A DNA stretch of 64,000 nt from Heterotrichella gracilis. Its lineage: Eukaryota > Sar > Xanthophyceae > Tribonematales > Xanthonemataceae. The stretch covers positions 186,001 through 250,000 of the forward strand of contig JAULBX010003332.1 in NCBI GenBank assembly GCA_032358255.1, read 5' to 3'. Both the position numbers and the translations under genes were made by a program. This document shows positions 1 through 10,237 of this stretch, in pieces (within the stretch, counting starts at the first letter, position 1; the number at the start of each line of letters is the position of its first letter). Below the pieces are notes generated by a model. It had not been told where the DNA came from. It saw nothing but the letters and a program-made list of their open reading frames with translations, and did no database searches.

Positions 1-620
1 TCCCAGGTGCACCCATCAGCTGGGGACGTGATGTGTCGGTGGAAAAAGTGTACCGTGTAGAGATGCAGCGAAACAAAGCAAGCAGATCGCCATTTCCAGC
101 GACGCAGAAGGGCAGCCCCTGCAAAATGGTGGCACCTAGTGGGTCCAAACCCCAAAGCTTCCAATGGTGGCAGCACACGAAGCAAAGTGCTGCCAACCCA
201 GCTTTCAAGCCGGTGCCAGCGCAGGAAGTTCCAGCACGCTAGGAACACACGTGAAATAACCAGACCGGTTGAAATGGAATGGTGGGCTGGCGATCGTACC
301 TTGGTTTTCAACGCCACAGTGCCGTCCTCCGCTTCGCAAGGGAGCCAAATCTGCAGAAAGAGCAGAGGAAATGAGCCTCAACAAACACACCTAGTTGCGG
401 TAACCTTAATCATGCAAAGAGGAGCGTGCAACACGTGCAAAAAACCACAGGCTAATCAGCGCAGCATCACCTGAACCAAGCTGCCAACCCCAGCCTTGTC
501 ATCAGCATCCAGCAGCGTGTCCTGAAACTGCAAAACCGCCTTCGCAAGCCTCTTCTTCACTGACGTCTCGCTTGGTTTGTTGTCAGAGTTGAACATCCTG
601 CTCAGGACGTCCACCTCCAT
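1..620 (-). CDS. NIN-like (NLP/NIT2-type) transcription factor, N-terminal part, cut by window edge
   Basis: Three exons are visible: 471-620 (start ATG at 618-620, 50 residues beginning MEVDVLSRMF), 300-350 and 1-118, and the gene continues left of the window. The joined protein reads LVQIWLPCEAEDG, then TKGLPFCVAGNG, then RYTFSTD and LMGAPG. This follows the order of the N-terminal GAF-like nitrate-response region of plant NIN-like proteins and Chlamydomonas NIT2 (QVWVP..., GQPF, MFSVD, GLPGRVF). Family members are nuclear RWP-RK transcription factors that activate nitrate assimilation genes. The RWP-RK and PB1 domains would lie outside the window and are not seen. All junctions are GT-AG and keep frame. 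The neighbour at 2232-3984 is a nitrite-type channel on the same strand. The family call rests on about 106 residues, so it is good but not certain. Confidence 0.75.
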
Positions 621-2231
621 TGCACCAGAAACTGTTTGCCAGGGATGGCCCCCACACGAGGTTCTCCAGCAGCGTAGATACCAGTCAGGTGTGCTCCTTC
701 AAGTGAGAGACAAGTGATCACTGACGTAGCAGCTGTGGGGCTTCATGTTCACAGTCGAGGGGATCACTGGCGCCTGTGTTCAAAGACAGCCAGCCAAACT
801 TAGGGGTGACAGAGACTTCGCTTGGGGTTTGTCGTCCTTGCAAGCTGTGCACGAAGAAGGAAAACAAGGACTACCCTACAGCAGCCACTTCCAAAGGGCT
901 TTGGAAAGCCCTGCCAGCCAACAAAACTGGATTTGGGTGACTGTACTGCGCTTTCACCTGTTTTGAGCAACAACGGCTACCCACTACAAAACCACGGGGA
1001 CGATGCACGGGATACAAACCACGTGCGGCTCGTGAACGTGTGGGGCCCGTGTATCAGCGCCCACAACCCTGATCAAACGCACCTGGGGAGCTATCGACAG
1101 CTTGCCAGACCAGCTCTAAAAGAGTAGACCGGTGCTGGCACGTTACAGGCGCAGTGGAAGCAACCAGGTGCCTGGATGGATGCCTCGTGGGATGGCCTTC
1201 TACTATGGAAGGTTCGTGCAGTTCTCTCTAGCGGTTACCCTTGCGTAGAGTCCCTGGGCGCAACCCTACACCCAGCGCCAATAGGTCTCGCAAGAATACT
1301 TGAGAGGTCGAGCGTAAGCCTTAAAGGTGTGTGGGTTTCCATCTAGAGTGTCTGCGGGTTAATCCGAATTGGGTGATACTAAATATGCCCCAGCCTGGAC
1401 CCAGCAGCTAGAACCGAGTGGTGGCTAGCACTACGACATCGGCTCCAACTTGGCACTGCAAAATAACGTTACACCACTGGCTGGCACCGTCGCCCAAGCA
1501 CGATACTGTTGCTGTGGAAGCTCAGATGCCCATGGGGCCATGCCAGGTGTACAGAAATAGTTGGCTGGCCCACATACCGTGTACTTGGTGCGACGTTGGT
1601 GCACATGAAAGACACCACAACCCCTATTCTGTTGCGAGGTAAAAACACATCCTGGTACTGAATCTACTGTACCTGCAAAGCCAAATGCTGCTGACGCCAA
1701 GGCCATGCCCATGACGATTATTGCAATTCCTACAGGCTGCTAAAAGGACAAGAGAAAACACAGAGTAGGTATCAATGTGTTGCTGAAAAGTAACCATGCT
1801 ATCCTGCCATATTCTGAAAACCTATCTAAGTAGGACTGAACTCCATAAGGACTAAACTGCCAAAGAGGAAAATGCACCAGTTAAAAATGCACTAACCTAG
1901 CAAAGTAGGACTGAAGTGCTTAGCATAGACGCAAAGCACTACACTGTACACATCCCCTAGGTGCACCTGCGTGGCTGGTAACCCACCAGGCATGGGGGAT
2001 GTATTGTGCAAGTCCCCGCTACATCAAAGCTGGCTCGCACAAAGCTGAATATCCGAAAATGCTCTCCAATAATATTGTCTGGTTTTTCTCACCGAGTGTC
2101 CACGCCACTGTCTTTGCTTGCATTTGCACAGAAGGCTGGCCAGTGGTGCCACAGTAAAGGCTCCCAGATCATTTCCCCCCCAGATACCTTAGCTGCTATG
2201 GGTGTGCACTCTCGCCAAGTTGGTGTGCTGA
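621..2231. other. Intergenic stretch between NLP gene and NAR1 gene
   Basis: This holds the probable promoter and 5' leader of the NIN-like gene and the 3' end of the channel gene. ORFs here are short, overlap on both strands and lack recognisable protein features. The one exon-like piece, at 1673-1739 on the minus strand, is listed separately. I see no RNA gene or repeat. Confidence 0.5.
1673..1739 (-). CDS. Possible 67-nt exon encoding one transmembrane helix
   Basis: On the minus strand a pyrimidine-rich tract ending CTTGTCCTTTTAG precedes 67 coding bases, and CAG|GTACAG follows. The piece encodes QPVGIAIIVMGMALASAAFG, a strongly hydrophobic glycine/alanine helix. A possible first exon, MPGGLPATQ followed by GTGCACC, lies upstream at about 1966-1992 and is in phase. 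A possible last exon begins at about 1460. No family is recognised. It could be a tiny membrane protein between the NIN-like and NAR1 genes, or chance. Both splice sites look good, but the flanking exons are weak. Confidence 0.22.
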
Positions 2232-3984
2232 TCATGCTGCTTTTTGCTTCCCAAGTGACCCAAAGCACAGTCCGTACGCTGCTGCAACCATGAGCGCTCC
2301 AGCCAGCATATTGCCGAGGGTGACTGGGAGCAGGTTTGCCACCAGGAACTTGCCATAGGACACTGGCGCGCCAAGTACGATGCCCAGCGGGATGATGAAC
2401 ATGTTTGCGACAGAGCTCTCCAGGCCGATGGACACGAACATGGAGATTGGCAGCCACACCCCAATGGCCTTGCCACCCAATGTATTGGCCGCCGTTGCCT
2501 GCCAGACTGCCAAGCAGACCAGCCAATTGCAAAGGACCCCCCGAGTGAAAGCCTGCCAGAGAAATTGCACCTGGTTAAATTATGACTAGGAGCAGATAAT
2601 TGTATTAAAAGGCCCACAAATGAGGTGCGAGTGGGGGCAAATAGCAGTGCATGTGGCCGTGGACATGCTCTCATTTTCAACGCTGCCAACAGTGTCCACA
2701 AACTGCCCATTACAAACCCCCTTGTGCCCCCCCTTGTACTACTCTATAAAGCCAAAGCCAAAGCCACGTTTGTAGCTTTCTCAGGGGATTTAGTACTTGC
2801 CTGCATGAATGTGAGTGACGTCTTGGCAACTGCAGCCTGCACCGGCGGTGACGTCCCCACAGCAAACAGCCCTGTGGCGGCCACCAGCCCAACCAGCGCC
2901 GTGCAGCCGATGAGGTTGCCCACAAATGACGCTGTCCAGTTGCGCACCAGCTGGCGCATGGTTGCCTTGCCTTCAGCCAAGGCGGCAACGATGAGCGCGG
3001 TGTTGCCCATGAACAACTCGCCACCGCACACCAGGTTCTGCGCAACACAAGTGTTCCAGGTTATGGGCAACCTTGCAGCGGCATCCACAAGTGTCCCAAA
3101 GTCAAACAGTAGAAGAGCAAATTGGGCCCGTTTGTAGGCGCACGTTACCAAGGCCACTGCCAGGTGTGGGTTTGCAGAGGTCAGGTGACGTTGGCAGTCA
3201 AGTGCACAGCTGTGCGTACCAGTAGCACTCCCGTTGGAAGTCCAAAGGCGCCCGCTAGCAGCTTTGCCAGTCCAGGGTTTGTGCCAGCTATCTGCGGTAC
3301 GTTGGCACCCACGCTCAGCATCAGCAGTGCCCCAAAACTGATGTAGGCTCCTGCCAGCATGCCCAGTACCACCACCTTCCAGGCAGGCAAGGCTGCTTTG
3401 CTGGCCCCAAGCTCCACAGCCTGCACAGCAGATGTAACTCAAGGTATTGAAGAAGGTCGAATAGGCACATACTTGGGCATAACTATATGCACCGTACTGT
3501 TCAACCAGCACAGATGGTGGACTGTGGTTAGGAGGCGTGCAGTGCTTACCTTGGCATACGCCCCTGCTGGAGGTGCCACAGCCACTACCGTGATAGGGGC
3601 TGGAGGAGCGGGGGAAGCAGTGGGTTGTGGAGTGGATATCGTCGGTCTATCCACAACCGCACTGCCTCCTTTGCCGTTGCCATTGCCGTTGCCATCGGTG
3701 GTTGGGTAGGTTATGGCTGAGCAGCGGGTAGCTGCAAATAAGGCAAAGCTCAGCGATCTGCGGCGCGCAACGGATTTGCAGGGGGCGGTCAGGATGCACA
3801 CGAACAGGAAACACTGTTGGGCACAAATTGTGCGCGAACACCGACTCCTGGGTTGGGCCAGGGTCCATTCTGAGTTGGTGAGCTGAGGCGGCATGTAAGC
3901 CAGCAGATTGCATTTATGCTGCACCAAAGAAGGGAGCGCGCGCGGATGCATGTAACACACCAGCAGCAAAGCAGGGGATATCAA
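2232..3984 (-). CDS. NAR1: NAR1-type formate/nitrite transporter, probably of the chloroplast envelope
   Basis: Four exons: 3550-3984 (or from the internal ATG at 3894), 3220-3420, 2801-3037 and 2232-2570. They give 403 or 373 residues. A serine/arginine-rich N-terminal stretch with a Gly-Asn repeat looks like a transit peptide plus linker. The FNT core follows: LGMLAGAYISFGALLML, NLVCGGELFMGNTALIV, NWTASFVGNLIG, RGVLCNWLVCLAVW, then SSVANMFIIPLGI. These are the hydrophobic segments and re-entrant motifs of the formate/nitrite family. In green algae NAR1 carries nitrite (some paralogs bicarbonate) into the plastid. The third intron uses a GC donor (CAG|GCAAGT, 2799-2800). All junctions keep frame. 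Which ATG is used is undecided. The substrate is inferred from the family, not shown. Confidence 0.88.
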
Positions 3985-4920
3985 AGCGTCTCGTGTGCCG
4001 AGTGGATGCGGGTTTTAGAAGGTGACAAGGTACACGTGCATCGTGTGCAGCGACCACCTGAGCCCAGGTGAACGACGTGCATGCAGAGGCGAGATCACAG
4101 TCGCAGCAGTCTAACGATTCAGCGCGGTTCAAGCCACACGAACGCAGTTGCCTAGCGATCCCCCGAACGAGTTTGCTGAACCCGGTCGCAATGGGAGTTG
4201 CACTTGGCGCCAAGCTCACGAAGTTCGCAGTGTACCACCAACAGCCTCCCTATTTCTACCAGTCCTCCTCGTACCTGGGCGGGTAATGTGGCGAGTCCTG
4301 AACGCATGTGGCCTCTTGGGCAGTGAGTAGCACCCGAGGGTGTGGCAACTGCTGTGCTTCAACATCTTGTCCTGGCTTGCTGAGCTGCAGGCAGGCGCTT
4401 CTGAGGTGGGATGGCTGGAGCAGGATGCGAAGCCCTCGTTTTGCGCTGGGTGTCAACACGGCTTGCTGGCGAAGGCCCTTCTTTACACGAGGAAGAGCCT
4501 GAATAGGCCTGCCTATCGAGTTTCTGACCTATAAAGCAGAGGGACAAATTCCTGTTTTACTGTCTCAGTGGTGAGTTGAGTTGAGTACTGAGTTCAAGAG
4601 GACAAATTGCCGCCGGTAGTCCGCCGGATAGTGCCGCCGGAGTGCTGCCGCCGCTGCAATCTTGGGTCACGCACAGGATAGACGTCCTTTTCTGCATCGT
4701 TAAGGGCAGCAGTTGTCGCTAAACCTCACTTTTGTATCTCGTTTTAAGTCTGCTGCCTTTCTCTTAAACTGTTGTCTAACCCTATACTGGTCGCACGTCA
4801 ACGCACGCTGCCCGAAATACAGTGCCAGTCGGAGCATCAGTGCTTCCGAAACAAGACGATATCTATCGCCCAAAGCTCCGTGACGGAGACGTAGCTTTAC
4901 AACCCAGTCCCTCTATCACA
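3985..4920. promoter_or_regulatory. Divergent promoter region between NAR1 and MDH
   Basis: These 936 bases separate two genes transcribed away from each other, so both promoters and 5' leaders should lie here. Short ORFs on both strands overlap and look random. No TATA box or operator can be assigned with confidence. The stretch around 4561-4590 has repeated GAGTTGAGT units. Confidence 0.45.
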
Positions 4921-7900
4921 ATGGTGGAGCCAAAGCGTATCCTTGTCACCGGTGCTGCAGGTGCGTGCACTGGTCTTGGTGCATAGTACACGATGTCCTG
5001 TCGCTGTGCTGCTGGGCGTGTAGCCGGGCGCTCGGGTGGGAGTCACCTGTCCTACCCTTAACTGCCCTGCTGACGGTACGTAATAGCAAGTTTGTGTCGT
5101 TTGCAGGCCAAATCGGCTATGCCATCTGCCCACAAATCGCCCGAGGAGGGATGCTGGGACCCAACCAGCCCATCATCCTCCACCTCTTGGATATCGCCCC
5201 AGCCGCTACGGCGTTGCAGGGAGTGGCTGCTGAGATCATCGACGCTGCCTACCCTCTTGTGCAAGGTAAAGCATACGCCTTGCGTTCGAGATGGGTTGCT
5301 TCATATATCAGGGAGCTGTTGAAGTTTCCATGAGTCACATGCCTCTAGCCCATTAACCACCCACACCCACAAACGCATATCCAACAACAGCACGGTAGTG
5401 CTTTGGAGTTGGGTTTTTGTCCAGTGGATCGTTTGACTTGTCGCAACCACAGAGTCCAAGTTGCTGGTGGCAGGTCGAGTCGAGGAGCAGACTTGTCCTG
5501 TGCATGCATCGGGGCTGGGTGCATGTTTCGTCTTGTAAGGGTGCAAAATGGCCCAGCAAGGATCTACAAGGGATCTTTGGTGTCCTTGTCTTAATAAGTT
5601 TTAGTGACAGTCGCCACCTTGTCAATATGGCTAGGGAGCCTCTGTTGGCTCTGTCACCTGACACATAGCTGGTGACAGTGCATGCAGTAAACCCTATTGT
5701 ACTATGAATATCCTCGTCACTGCAGCCGTACTGCTGTAGCGGATGCTGCACTTGACTAGGATATTCATAGATGTGGCCCCAACCCAGTTGCAAATCTTTC
5801 ACCCACTGGCTCAGCTGCCTGCTTAGCTACCAGCTTAGTGAAAACTGGGTACCCTGTTAGTTGCTGCACAGCAACGACATCCAGGTGGATCTGCATAGTG
5901 CTCTACACCGATTTTCACACGTAGTTTTCCACCACTGGCAGGCATACGCCATTCCCGAGGTGCCGTCAACACCGATGTCATGGCTACGCCATTTCCAATA
6001 TGTTGTTGCCAATTATTACATTGGCCTACCGGGTTACCCAACGTGCTGTTGCAAATTATTACACTGGCCTACCCCATTTCCAGTGTTGTCACTGACACCC
6101 TGGTGCCCTTGCAGGCGTGGTGGCCACCACCGACCTTGAGGAGGCCGCCAAGGACGTGGATGTGTGCGTGATGGTGGGCGGCTTCCCCCGCAAGGCGGGC
6201 ATGGAGCGCAAGGACGTGATGAGCAAGAACGTGAGCATCTACAAGGCGCAGGCAGGCGCGCTAGAGAGGCTGGCCAAGAAGGACGTCAAGGTGCGCAGGA
6301 ACCGTGGTGACGGGTGGGCCTACGCGCTTGCAAAACCCTAGTGGTGATGTATAGTGTGTTGCCCGTCACCACCCACAAACGATCGGAAAGGGCTGTAGGC
6401 TGTGGTCCACTGCAGCGACAGAGGAGTCGATGCTCCCCCGCTGTGTGACAGAGGTCATCATAGTACAGCCTAGCTAGGGACATACATGGGTGTAAAGTAC
6501 AGTCAGCTTCATGTCTCGGGTACCACGGGATTCTTTACTTGATGATATTGAGTACCCGCCGCGCCCTACAACTTCTCGAATGGGCCCAGTGGTTGCAGCC
6601 CCATGGCTGTGTCTAGTCTGTACGTACCTTCACGCGCCCCTGCATCTTATTGCCACTCCCTTGCCACCGCAGATCGTCGTTGTTGCCAACCCCGCCAACA
6701 CCAACGCGCTGATCCTCAAGGAGTATGCGCCATCCATTCCCGCAGAGAACATCACCGCGCTCACCCGCCTGGACCACAACCGCGCGTTGGGGCAGGTGAG
6801 TGTATGGTCTAGGAGTGAATACTGACTTGTCAATTGGAACCCTAAACCCTGGGACGACAGTTGGCACTCGTGATGGTCCATGTGCATGTATTATTGCTGT
6901 TGTATGTGTTGCATGTATTATTGCAAGCCTGGATGAGTGCCACTCAATGCAGGACCCCACAAGGCCTTGCCTGCATCCCTGCATTCTGTGCTGACCACTG
7001 ATCCATCACAAGTCAGCATTTAATGAACCATTGGTGCTTGTGTTGCTCACGCGCACCTTCAGCCCAATTCAAGGCCTTGTGGTTGTGCAAAGCCCCCCCC
7101 CCCCCCTTCCACCCACCCACCCTGCCGCCCCCCACCCCTCAGGTCTCCCAGCGCCTGGGGATCCCCGTGACCAAGGTGAAGAACGCAATCATCTGGGGCA
7201 ACCACTCCTCCACCCAGTACCCCGACGTCAACCACGGCAGCGCAGACGGCAAGCCCATCCGCGAGGCGGTGGGTGACGACGCCTACCTGGATGGGCCCTT
7301 CATCCAGACGGTGCAGCAGCGGGGGGCGGAGATCATCAAGGTGGGTGCGGTGTCCTATCACAGATGGGACATCTGAGATGTCTAATGAAAAAGAAAGGAA
7401 GAAAGGGAACGCACAAAGGCGGATATTGGGAAATATGAGGCAGCACTCAAAATAATTGTTATGTCATAATCTCTTTCCCCAATGATTGGTGCTAATGTAC
7501 TGCTGGGACGCAATGTAAGTAAGCAAGTAGTTTTCGTTGAATGCCGAAAAAAAGGAGTTGGGGAGACTGGCAAAGCCCCACCGCCCACCACCTTCCTCCC
7601 CTCTCCTTTCCTAACTACCCTCCCTCCCCCACTCACAGCTGCGTGGGTTCTCCAGCGCCATGTCAGCTGCCAGCTCAGCATGCGACCACATCCGCGACTG
7701 GGTGCTGGGCACACCCGAGGGCACGTGGGTGTCCATGGGGGTCATCTCAGATGGAAGCTACGGGGCGCCTGAGGGTGTGGTCTACTCCTTCCCTGTCACT
7801 TGCAAGGATGGCAAGTGGACCATTGTGCAGGTAGGAACAAGGAAAGGGTCATTGGCGGTGACCGAGTTCCGTGCATGCCCGCAGGACTGCCAGATTGACC

Positions 7901-8344
7901 GTCACCTCTAGAGCTTGCGCCATTTAGATCAGGCTTCGTAGGTCTTGTACCTTCCCTGCATGGGTACAACTTCGTTTTATTATCCTGTGTGACCATGCCG
8001 CTGTTTGTATACTAGAATCATGAGTGCAAGGTGGCAGGGGACTGGGGTCTGCTGGTGCGCCCTGCGTGGAGTTGCAGCGTGGAAAGCAAGTTGTGACGTA
8101 GTTTTGAAACAAAACTGTTCTCCCCAGTAAAAGTCCAGGAGGTGCAATTGTTACTGCTGGAAAGCAACGTAACCTCCTACTCATCTGACTTGTGCTACTC
8201 CCCAATGATGATGCTGACCCCCCCCTCTCTTGCCCCTCCCAGGGCCTGCCCATTGACGATGCGTCCGCTGAGAAGATGCGCATCACCGGGGAGGAGCTGG
8301 TGGAGGAGAAGGCGCTGGCACTGGAGTGCCTCAAGGAGGCGTAA
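4921..8344 (+). CDS. MDH: NAD-dependent malate dehydrogenase, cytosolic type
   Basis: Seven exons: 4921-4960, 5107-5265, 6115-6290, 6673-6795, 7143-7340, 7639-7830 and 8243-8344, for 329 residues. That matches the usual ~332 of plant cytosolic MDH. The enzyme interconverts malate and oxaloacetate with NAD(H). The Rossmann start is [15 protein letters not shown]. Next come the mobile loop with both substrate arginines ([16 protein letters not shown]), [18 protein letters not shown] with the Asp and Arg of the active site, and the catalytic histidine in [20 protein letters not shown] and [11 protein letters not shown] follow. Absence of a presequence before MVEPKR supports a cytosolic location, so it would not be a plastid or mitochondrial isoform. 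Every junction is GT-AG and in frame. Intron 2 is 849 bases and holds a hairpin and direct repeats, listed separately. Confidence 0.95.
5702..5770. repeat. Hairpin-forming inverted repeat in MDH intron 2
   Basis: The arms CTATGAATATCCT and AGGATATTCATAG pair perfectly over 13 bases. After one mismatch the pairing continues with GTCA/TGAC and then TGCAGC/GCTGCA. The terminal loop is about 18 bases. This gives a 69-nt imperfect stem-loop of small-RNA-precursor size. No expression evidence is available. Confidence 0.6.
6004..6073. repeat. Two-copy direct repeat in MDH intron 2
   Basis: A 27-base unit at 6004-6030 recurs at 6047-6073 with two differences, at a period of 43 bases. Short flanking similarity (CATTTCCA) suggests the duplicated unit was slightly longer. 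Confidence 0.7.
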
Positions 8345-9367
8345 ATACCCTAATTAAGGGTGATAACAGCGGGCACAGCCTGGTAGCTACTTAGGCACAT
8401 GCTCTCCAGCAGGAGGGGGGCGGGGTGTACGCATGCGACTGTGTGCGCTGGTCACTGCCCGCGGGGGGGACAGGGGACCAAAATTGGTGGTGATGGGGCT
8501 AGTGGGTGGGTTTCGCATGAATTATAGAGCAATGGACAGGCAGCAGCGCGTGTAGCATGGGTTGATAGCTGCAGGTCATGGTAGTTGTTGGGTGAAGTGT
8601 CAAGTGCGGCACTTTGAACTGCGCTGGCCTGCACTGTACTGTTCTACGGTGGAAGCTTCCATTCGACACTGTACACTCCACAATGATATGCAGATTGTGA
8701 CACGCAGCTGACATTCTTGTACATGAAGCAGTCTACTACAGCTTATAATCATACTGTGGATTACAGCATTCCAGGGCATTTTACCTCTGAATCAGAGAGA
8801 AGCTGTACTGTCTGCTGTAACCAAGGATTTGCCTACGTTCCGCACAGATCACATGGGGGCCAAGGGAGTCATTTGCATGCAACACGTGAGGCCACAACAA
8901 TGCTTGAAGGATTTGAACCAGCCCTGTGGCAATGGAGCCTTTGTGCGGACATGACGGTGCCATGGCGCTGAGAGTGAGGCTCTGTGTATTGCCGGATGGT
9001 GACAGCTGCACTCTGGCCACTTAACCAAGTTGCTGCACTCACTGCACTGCAGTCAAGGAAGCCCGGCATCAAAGAAAGCCCTGTAGCTGCACAACATGGG
9101 CAAGATGAGTAAACTGCCCAGCTCTGGTGTGGACTTGCATACTCACCCCTTGGAAGGGTTCCACTTTTGAGGGTTCTGAGGGCTTGAGTCAGGGTTTGAG
9201 TGTCTGCAGCACTGGAGTTTAACACCGGATATATCCGTTGTTACACCTTGCTTATGTGTGTATTGCGCTGTTGCATACGCTGCACTGTAGAGCTGGACAC
9301 AATCGGTAGTGGCAGTTACCCATTGGCTGTCTTGTCATCCCGTGTCCTTTAGAAGTACTTTGTGCCC
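8345..9367. other. Intergenic stretch after MDH
   Basis: This holds the 3' UTR of MDH and the upstream region of the next plus-strand gene. Only short, overlapping ORFs occur. I see no conserved protein, RNA gene or repeat of note. Confidence 0.45.
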
Positions 9368-10104
9368 ATGGCCCGTGCTTCAAGGACTGAAGTCGCACAA
9401 TCGGTTGCCGACACGCTCAGCGCATGTAGCAAGGCTGCACAGAGAGTTGGTAAGCAGTTTGCGGCAGACTCGGGATTGGAGGTGCGTAGACTAGGGGTGT
9501 TCTTAAAGTATGTTCTTCTCCGCGGTGATTCTGAGTCAAAGCATATGTCGCTGGTCCGAAGCGGAACCCAGTGCGAGGATTTGTGAGGCAGTACTTGGCT
9601 GCACTTCTGTTCACAACCTAAAGGGAGGGCTTTCTTACATGCATGCATGTGCTTATTCATGCATATGGTCTACTAACGTGTGCCCTGCTGCACGCATGCA
9701 GAAGGTGCCGGTTCTGTCTGCTCGGCTGTTCACCTTTGAGGCCAAGATAGCAAACACAGAAGCGGTGAGTGCCCTTAAAACTGCCACAGTGCGTGCCTTT
9801 GCTTGTATGCCCTGCAGTTCGCACCTGCTAGCGCACCTGCGCATTTTACTCTTTCCGCCCTGTACCCTACACCCTATCGCTGCAGGTGCTGCAGGGTGCG
9901 CTGCCCAGCCTCGCGTCACTTGACCAGGCGTACAGCGCTGTGGTGGAGGTGGCGGACGCTGTGCGGGCAGGCAGCGGAGGGGAGCAAGGGGGGGACCAGC
10001 TGCCAGTGTCGATACAGCCTTCAGCCAGTGGGAGGCTGTCCTCCCCAGCGCATTCTTTGGGCCAGGATGAATCTTCACAGGCACAGCTTGAGGTGACACA
10101 GTGA
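9368..10104 (+). CDS. Small predicted helical protein, unknown function
   Basis: Three in-frame exons (9368-9481, 9702-9764, 9886-10104) with GT-AG junctions encode 131 residues. It starts MARASRTEVAQSVADTLSAC. The middle is rich in alanine, glutamine and leucine (GALPSLASLDQAYSAVVEVA) and is probably alpha-helical. The tail is Ser/Gln/Gly-rich and probably disordered. No family was recognised. A short helical subunit of a larger complex is only a guess. The stop lies 133 bases before the start of the J-domain gene, and a telomere-like repeat sits between them. An upstream coding exon cannot be excluded. Confidence 0.5.
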
Positions 10105-10133
10105 CAGTGGCGCAGCACAGGGAGCAGTCACCA

Positions 10134-10151
10134 AAACCCTAAACCCTAAAC
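10134..10151. repeat. Interstitial telomere-type repeat (CCCTAAA)
   Basis: Two CCCTAAA units with an extra AAA lie between two plus-strand genes. They match the plant/green-algal telomere unit. Short tracts like this are also known as telo-box promoter elements in plants. Confidence 0.75.
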
Positions 10152-10237
10152 GGGTTGCAGTGGCCGCCCGCTGCAGGATGGGGCGGTGTGCCCAGTGAGC
10201 CCATGAGCTCAGTGAGAACAGTGATCACAGTGAGCCC

